Shown piece by piece: positions 60,992 through 64,000 of a stretch of 64,000 bases of DNA. This DNA is from Tistrella mobilis (GTDB lineage: Bacteria > Pseudomonadota > Alphaproteobacteria > Tistrellales > Tistrellaceae): positions 1 through 64,000 of the forward strand of contig NZ_JBBIAB010000023.1 in assembly GCF_039634785.1 (NCBI RefSeq), given 5' to 3'. The notes under the pieces were generated by a model. It worked only from the letters and a program-made list of their open reading frames with translations, had not been told where the DNA came from and searched no databases. How positions within the stretch are numbered: position 1 is the first letter of the stretch; the number at the start of each line of letters is the position of its first letter. Made by a program: the position numbers and the translations under genes.

Positions 60992-61011
60992 CCGGCGCCA
61001 TATGGTGCCGG
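60992..61011. promoter_or_regulatory. Imperfect palindrome in the mrp-hflK divergent gap
   Basis: CCGGCGCCAT and ATGGTGCCGG match at nine of ten positions with no spacer. It lies in the 333-base gap between divergent mrp and hflK, which holds no convincing gene and must carry both promoters. Confidence 0.4.
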
Positions 61012-61190
61012 CAGGCCGCGTCGGAAACGGCGCGGGTGGCGCAATGTCGAGCTTCGCCCCATTTACTTCCGGACATGCGGCAGTGGTATCGCATGGCCGG
61101 GCACGCCGGCGGCGGCGCGCGACCGATGGTCGCAGGCCCGTCCGTCGCGCGACGGGTTCGACCACGACAAGAAGCGGAGATCAGTCAAGC

Positions 61191-62381
61191 ATGCCGTGGA
61201 ACACGCCGGGCGGTGGACAGGGTGGCGGGCCTCAGGGCCCCTGGGGGCGGGGCCCCAACGGACCGCAGCCGCCGGACCTGGATGAGCTGCTGCGCAGAAG
61301 CCAGGAGAAGATGCGCCGGGTGCTGCCCGGCGGCGGCGGTGGCAGCGGCGGCGGCCGGCTGATCGCGCTGGTTGCGGCCGTGGGTGTCGCGATCTGGCTC
61401 GGCACCGGTTTCTATCGCGTGCAGCCCGACGAACAGGGCGTGGAGCTGGTTTTCGGCCGGTGGGTGAACACCACCACGCCGGGCCTGCACTACAACTGGC
61501 CGGCGCCGATCGGCGAGGTCTACAAGCCTGCCGTCACCCGCGTGAACCGGGTGGAGATCGGCTATCGCTCCGGCACCGATTTCGGCCGCGCCGCGGGCGT
61601 GCGCGAGGTCAATGCCGAGAGCCTGATGCTTACCGGCGACGAGAACATCATCGATATCGACGTGACGGTGTTCTGGCGGATCAAGGACGCCGGCGCCTAT
61701 CTGTTCGAGATCCAGCGCCCCGACACCACCATCAAGTCGGTGGCCGAAAGCGCGATGCGCGAGGTGGTCGGCCAGACGCCGCTGCAGTTCGTGCTGACCG
61801 AGGGTCGCGCCCGGATCGAGCAGCAGACCCGCGAACTGATCCAGGCGACGCTCGACACCTACAAGTCGGGCGTGGAGGTCACCCAGGTCCAGCTGCAGAA
61901 GGTCGACCCGCCGCAGCAGGTCATCGATGCCTTCCGCGACGTTCAGGCGGCCCGCGCCGACCAGGAGCGCCTGCAGAACGAGGCCGAGGCCTATCGCAAC
62001 AGCATCCTGCCCCGCGCCCGCGGCGAGGCCGAGCGCCTGATCCAGGAAGCCCAGGCCTATCGCGAACAGGTCGTGGCCGATGCCCAGGGTTCGGCGGAGC
62101 GCTTCACCTCGATCCTGACCGCCTACAACGAAGCCAAGGACATCACCGCCCGGCGTCTCTATCTGGAGACGATGGAAGAGGTGATGGCCGGGATGAGCAA
62201 GGTCGTGATCGAGCCGGGCGTTGCCGGGGGGCAGGGCGGCGGCCAGTCGGTCGTGCCCTATCTGCCGCTCGACCGCCTGATCCGCGAGCCCGCCCCGCGC
62301 ACCGGTGACGGTGCCGACATGTCGTCGTCGTCCGGTGCCGCCTCGGCGGCGCAGGGCAACGCCACCACCACGCCGCGCTGA
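61191..62381 (+). CDS. hflK: FtsH protease modulator HflK
   Basis: A 396-residue SPFH/band-7 membrane protein that forms a cage with HflC around FtsH. The N-terminus is Gly/Pro-rich (GGGQGGGPQGPWGRGPNG). One membrane helix is LIALVAAVGVAIWLGTGFY. The SPFH domain has VQPDEQGVELVFGRWVNTTT, PGLHYNWPAPIGEVYKP and MLTGDENIIDIDVTVFWRIK. A long helix (DQERLQNEAEAYRNSILPRA) follows, with a Ser-rich tail. It is 18 bases before hflC. Confidence 0.95.
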   Translation: MPWNTPGGGQGGGPQGPWGRGPNGPQPPDLDELLRRSQEKMRRVLPGGGGGSGGGRLIALVAAVGVAIWLGTGFYRVQPDEQGVELVFGRWVNTTTPGLHYNWPAPIGEVYKPAVTRVNRVEIGYRSGTDFGRAAGVREVNAESLMLTGDENIIDIDVTVFWRIKDAGAYLFEIQRPDTTIKSVAESAMREVVGQTPLQFVLTEGRARIEQQTRELIQATLDTYKSGVEVTQVQLQKVDPPQQVIDAFRDVQAARADQERLQNEAEAYRNSILPRARGEAERLIQEAQAYREQVVADAQGSAERFTSILTAYNEAKDITARRLYLETMEEVMAGMSKVVIEPGVAGGQGGGQSVVPYLPLDRLIREPAPRTGDGADMSSSSGAASAAQGNATTTPR

Positions 62382-62399
62382 CCGGGAGGAGGCTGAACC

Positions 62400-63302
62400 A
62401 TGAGGAAGGGTCTTCTCACCGTCGGTGCGATCGTCGCCGCCGCCGCCGCCCTGGTCGGCATCTCGTCGACCTATGTCGTCCACCAGACCGAACAGGCGCT
62501 GGTGCTGCAGTTCGGTGAACCGCGCAAGGTGGTTCAGGAACCGGGGCTGCACTTCAAGCTGCCCTTCGTCCAGAACGTGGTCTATTACGACAACCGCGTG
62601 CTGGATTTCGACGCCGACGTCCAGGAGGTGATCGCCTCCGACCAGAAGCGTCTGGTGGTGGACAGCTTCGCCCGTTTCCGCATCACCGATCCGCTGCGCT
62701 TCTATCAGGCGGTCGGATCGGAAGCCGTGGTCCGGGCGCGGCTGGACAGCATCGTGAACGCCAGCCTGCGTAACGTGCTGGGCTCGGTGCCGCTCGGCAC
62801 CGTGCTGACCAGTCAGCGCGCCCAGCTGATGAGCCAGACGGCCACCATCGTGAACAACGAGGCCAAGAGCTTCGGCATCGAGGTTCTGGACGTGCGCATG
62901 CGCCGCGTGGATCTGCCCGAGGCCAACAGCCAGGCGATCTTCAACCGCATGCGGACGGAACGCGAGCGCGAGGCGACGGAACTCCGCGCCCAGGGCGCCG
63001 AGCTTGCCCAGCGCATCCGCTCGCGCGCCGATCGCGAGCGCACGGTGCTGCTGGCGGAAGCCCGCCGCGAATCGCAGATCGCCCGCGGTGAAGGCGATGC
63101 CCAGGCCAGCCGGATCTTCGCCGAAAGCTTCGGCAAGGATGCGCAGTTCTTCGACTTCTACCGCAGCCTTCAGGCCTATCGCACGGCGCTCGGCAATTCC
63201 GACACCACCATGGTGCTGACGCCCGAAGGCGACTTCTTCCGCTATTTCGGTGCCGACGGCCAGCTCCGCCTGCCGGGCCAGACGCCCGCTGCCGGCAACT
63301 GA
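62400..63302 (+). CDS. hflC: FtsH protease modulator HflC
   Basis: The 300-residue partner of HflK. The membrane helix is LTVGAIVAAAAALVGISSTY. The SPFH domain contains VVHQTEQALVLQFGEPRKVV, PGLHFKLPFVQNVVYYDNRV, ASDQKRLVVDSFARFRITDP and EAKSFGIEVLDVRMRRVDLP. The C-terminal coiled region has FNRMRTEREREATELRAQGA, ARRESQIARGEGDAQASRIF and FYRSLQAYR. GGAGGAGG lies eight bases upstream. Confidence 0.96.
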   Translation: MRKGLLTVGAIVAAAAALVGISSTYVVHQTEQALVLQFGEPRKVVQEPGLHFKLPFVQNVVYYDNRVLDFDADVQEVIASDQKRLVVDSFARFRITDPLRFYQAVGSEAVVRARLDSIVNASLRNVLGSVPLGTVLTSQRAQLMSQTATIVNNEAKSFGIEVLDVRMRRVDLPEANSQAIFNRMRTEREREATELRAQGAELAQRIRSRADRERTVLLAEARRESQIARGEGDAQASRIFAESFGKDAQFFDFYRSLQAYRTALGNSDTTMVLTPEGDFFRYFGADGQLRLPGQTPAAGN

Positions 63303-63341
63303 CCCTGCGCGTACCGCACGCGAAGACGAACTAAAGACGAA

Positions 63342-63379
63342 CCAACGGCCGTCCCGGGCAACCGGGGCGGCCGTTGGTC
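63342..63379 (+). terminator. Hairpin after hflC
   Basis: Eleven-base arms ACCAACGGCCG and CGGCCGTTGGT enclose an inner CCCGG/CCGGG pair. CGTTGAGC follows, with no strong T tract. It lies 39 bases after the hflC stop. Confidence 0.7.
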
Positions 63380-63465
63380 GTTGAGCATGAGGTCTAGGAG
63401 GGGGCAGCCGGTCCGGTGCGGGGCTTGCATGCGTCCGATCTGCGCGCCACCTTTATCTCTCAAGA

Positions 63466-63498
63466 CAGAAGGCGGATGAGGGCAGAAGGCGGATGAGG
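63466..63498 (+). repeat. 16-bp direct repeat before the small ORF
   Basis: CAGAAGGCGGATGAGG occurs at 63466 and again at 63483, a 17-base period. It overlaps the probable leader of the next ORF and may supply or duplicate a ribosome-binding region. Confidence 0.75.
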
Positions 63499-63503
63499 TC
63501 AGG

Positions 63504-63785
63504 ATGAGCCGTGTTGCCATCAAGGTGTTGACGACCGTGACCGCTCCCTACGGAGGGTCGCTGTCCGCGCATGATCTGGCCGGCCGGATCGCCGATCCCG
63601 GCAGTGCCGAGCGCTGTGACCCACTGGTTTTCGCCTTCTTCTCCGAAGTCAGCCCCGGGTTGCAGCAGGCTTTCATCGACGAGATGCATGTCGATCCGAC
63701 GGCCGCACGGCAGGTTGCTGCGCGGTTTTCCGAACTGGCGGGGTATAGCCTGCCGTTTGTCAGCGAGTGCCGTTTGGCAGCCTGA
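63504..63785 (+). CDS. Small protein of 93 residues, unrecognised
   Basis: The reading frame begins MSRVAIKVLTTVTAPYGGSL and includes LVFAFFSEVSPGLQQAFIDE and ARQVAARFSELAGYSLPFVS. It looks globular and has no membrane segment or signal. AGG lies five bases before the ATG. It may be a free-standing gene, as the flanking hflC terminator and the opposite aldo/keto reductase isolate it. No family could be named. Confidence 0.5.
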   Translation: MSRVAIKVLTTVTAPYGGSLSAHDLAGRIADPGSAERCDPLVFAFFSEVSPGLQQAFIDEMHVDPTAARQVAARFSELAGYSLPFVSECRLAA

Positions 63786-63817
63786 TCCGACAGACAGTCA
63801 CATCGCCGGCCGGACCG

Positions 63818-64000
63818 TCACACCACCGGGTTGGGCATCTCGCGATGCACCGCCTCGATCGCCTGGAGCAGGTCGGGGCTGAGGTCGAGCTCGGCGGCGG
63901 CGAGGATCGGGGCCAGCTGGTCGGGGCGGGAGACGCCGGGCAGGGCGGAGGCGATGCCCGGCCGGCCGATGGTCCAGGCGACGGCCATGGTCGCCGGGTG
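63818..64000 (-). CDS. Aldo/keto reductase, C-terminal fragment (runs off the window)
   Basis: The last 60 codons of a minus-strand gene that continues beyond base 64000. AVAWTIGRPGIASALPGVSR, then DQLAPILAAAELDLSP, match the C-terminal helix and NADPH-binding region of aldo/keto reductases (AWxxxxPGxxSaxPGaxxpeQL). The tail ends HREMPNPVV. The substrate cannot be told. Confidence 0.8.
   Translation of the reverse strand, partial: HPATMAVAWTIGRPGIASALPGVSRPDQLAPILAAAELDLSPDLLQAIEAVHREMPNPVV

Overview
The window is GC-rich chromosomal DNA with dense, often start/stop-overlapping operons. Gene content (GatCAB, RuvX, Mrp, HflKC, TRAP and ABC transporters, a FecI/FecR system, a SAM-II-type riboswitch) fits an alphaproteobacterium, most likely of the Rhodospirillales type. 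A Tistrella-like genus is a guess that I cannot test here. No rRNA, tRNA or CRISPR array was recognised.

Layout. 1-942: decayed 3' part of an IS630-family element that supplies the last codons of a sensor histidine kinase (912-2921). 3041-7168: ruvX, divergent from gatCAB, which ends in a clear terminator. 7272-9016: a copper-delivery pair (DUF2946-like plus PCuAC), a GNAT acetyltransferase and a solo HicB-like protein. 9246-16844: one 2532-residue gene resembling the A subunit of insecticidal Tc toxins, with no TcB/TcC partner in view. 16908-18808: metN-metI behind a probable SAM-II riboswitch. 18991-20809: queE-queD-queC for 7-deazaguanine synthesis, followed by a SPOUT methyltransferase. 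21543-25071: small orphan ORF, acyl-CoA ligase, TetR regulator and acyl-CoA thioesterase. 25139-30799: DeoR regulator, LOG-family protein and a four-gene ABC importer of the iron/polyamine type. 30839-38952: TRAP transporter, a second DeoR regulator and a divergent operon of two flavoproteins plus a glycerol-kinase-like enzyme, with a repeated ATGCCCGA operator between them. 38928-45938: DMT exporter, CitE-like lyase, XRE-cupin regulator, polar amino-acid ABC importer, a 62-bp tandem repeat and a PuuB-like amine oxidoreductase. 45939-56607: one long minus-strand siderophore operon (fecI, a 32-codon ORF, fecR, TonB receptor, fhuD, fhuB, SIP reductase, PvdE/SyrD-type exporter, fhuC, VOC protein). 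56797-57972: Mpo1-like protein and a HigB/HigA toxin-antitoxin operon with twin palindromic operators. 58248-64000: multi-hotdog thioesterase, Mrp, hflK-hflC, an orphan small ORF and the C-terminus of an aldo/keto reductase.

Much of the window concerns nutrient capture under regulation: methionine (SAM sensing), iron (ECF sigma/anti-sigma and a Fur-like site), polyols or glycerol-like compounds (DeoR), and amines (XRE-cupin). The features that look most out of the ordinary are the lone TcA-like giant protein with an AT-rich internal segment, the riboswitch before metNI, the 32-codon ORF wedged between fecI and fecR, the HigBA double operator laid over its own promoter, and the 62-bp hairpin repeats. 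All functions are assigned from recognisable motifs and context by eye. No database search was run.
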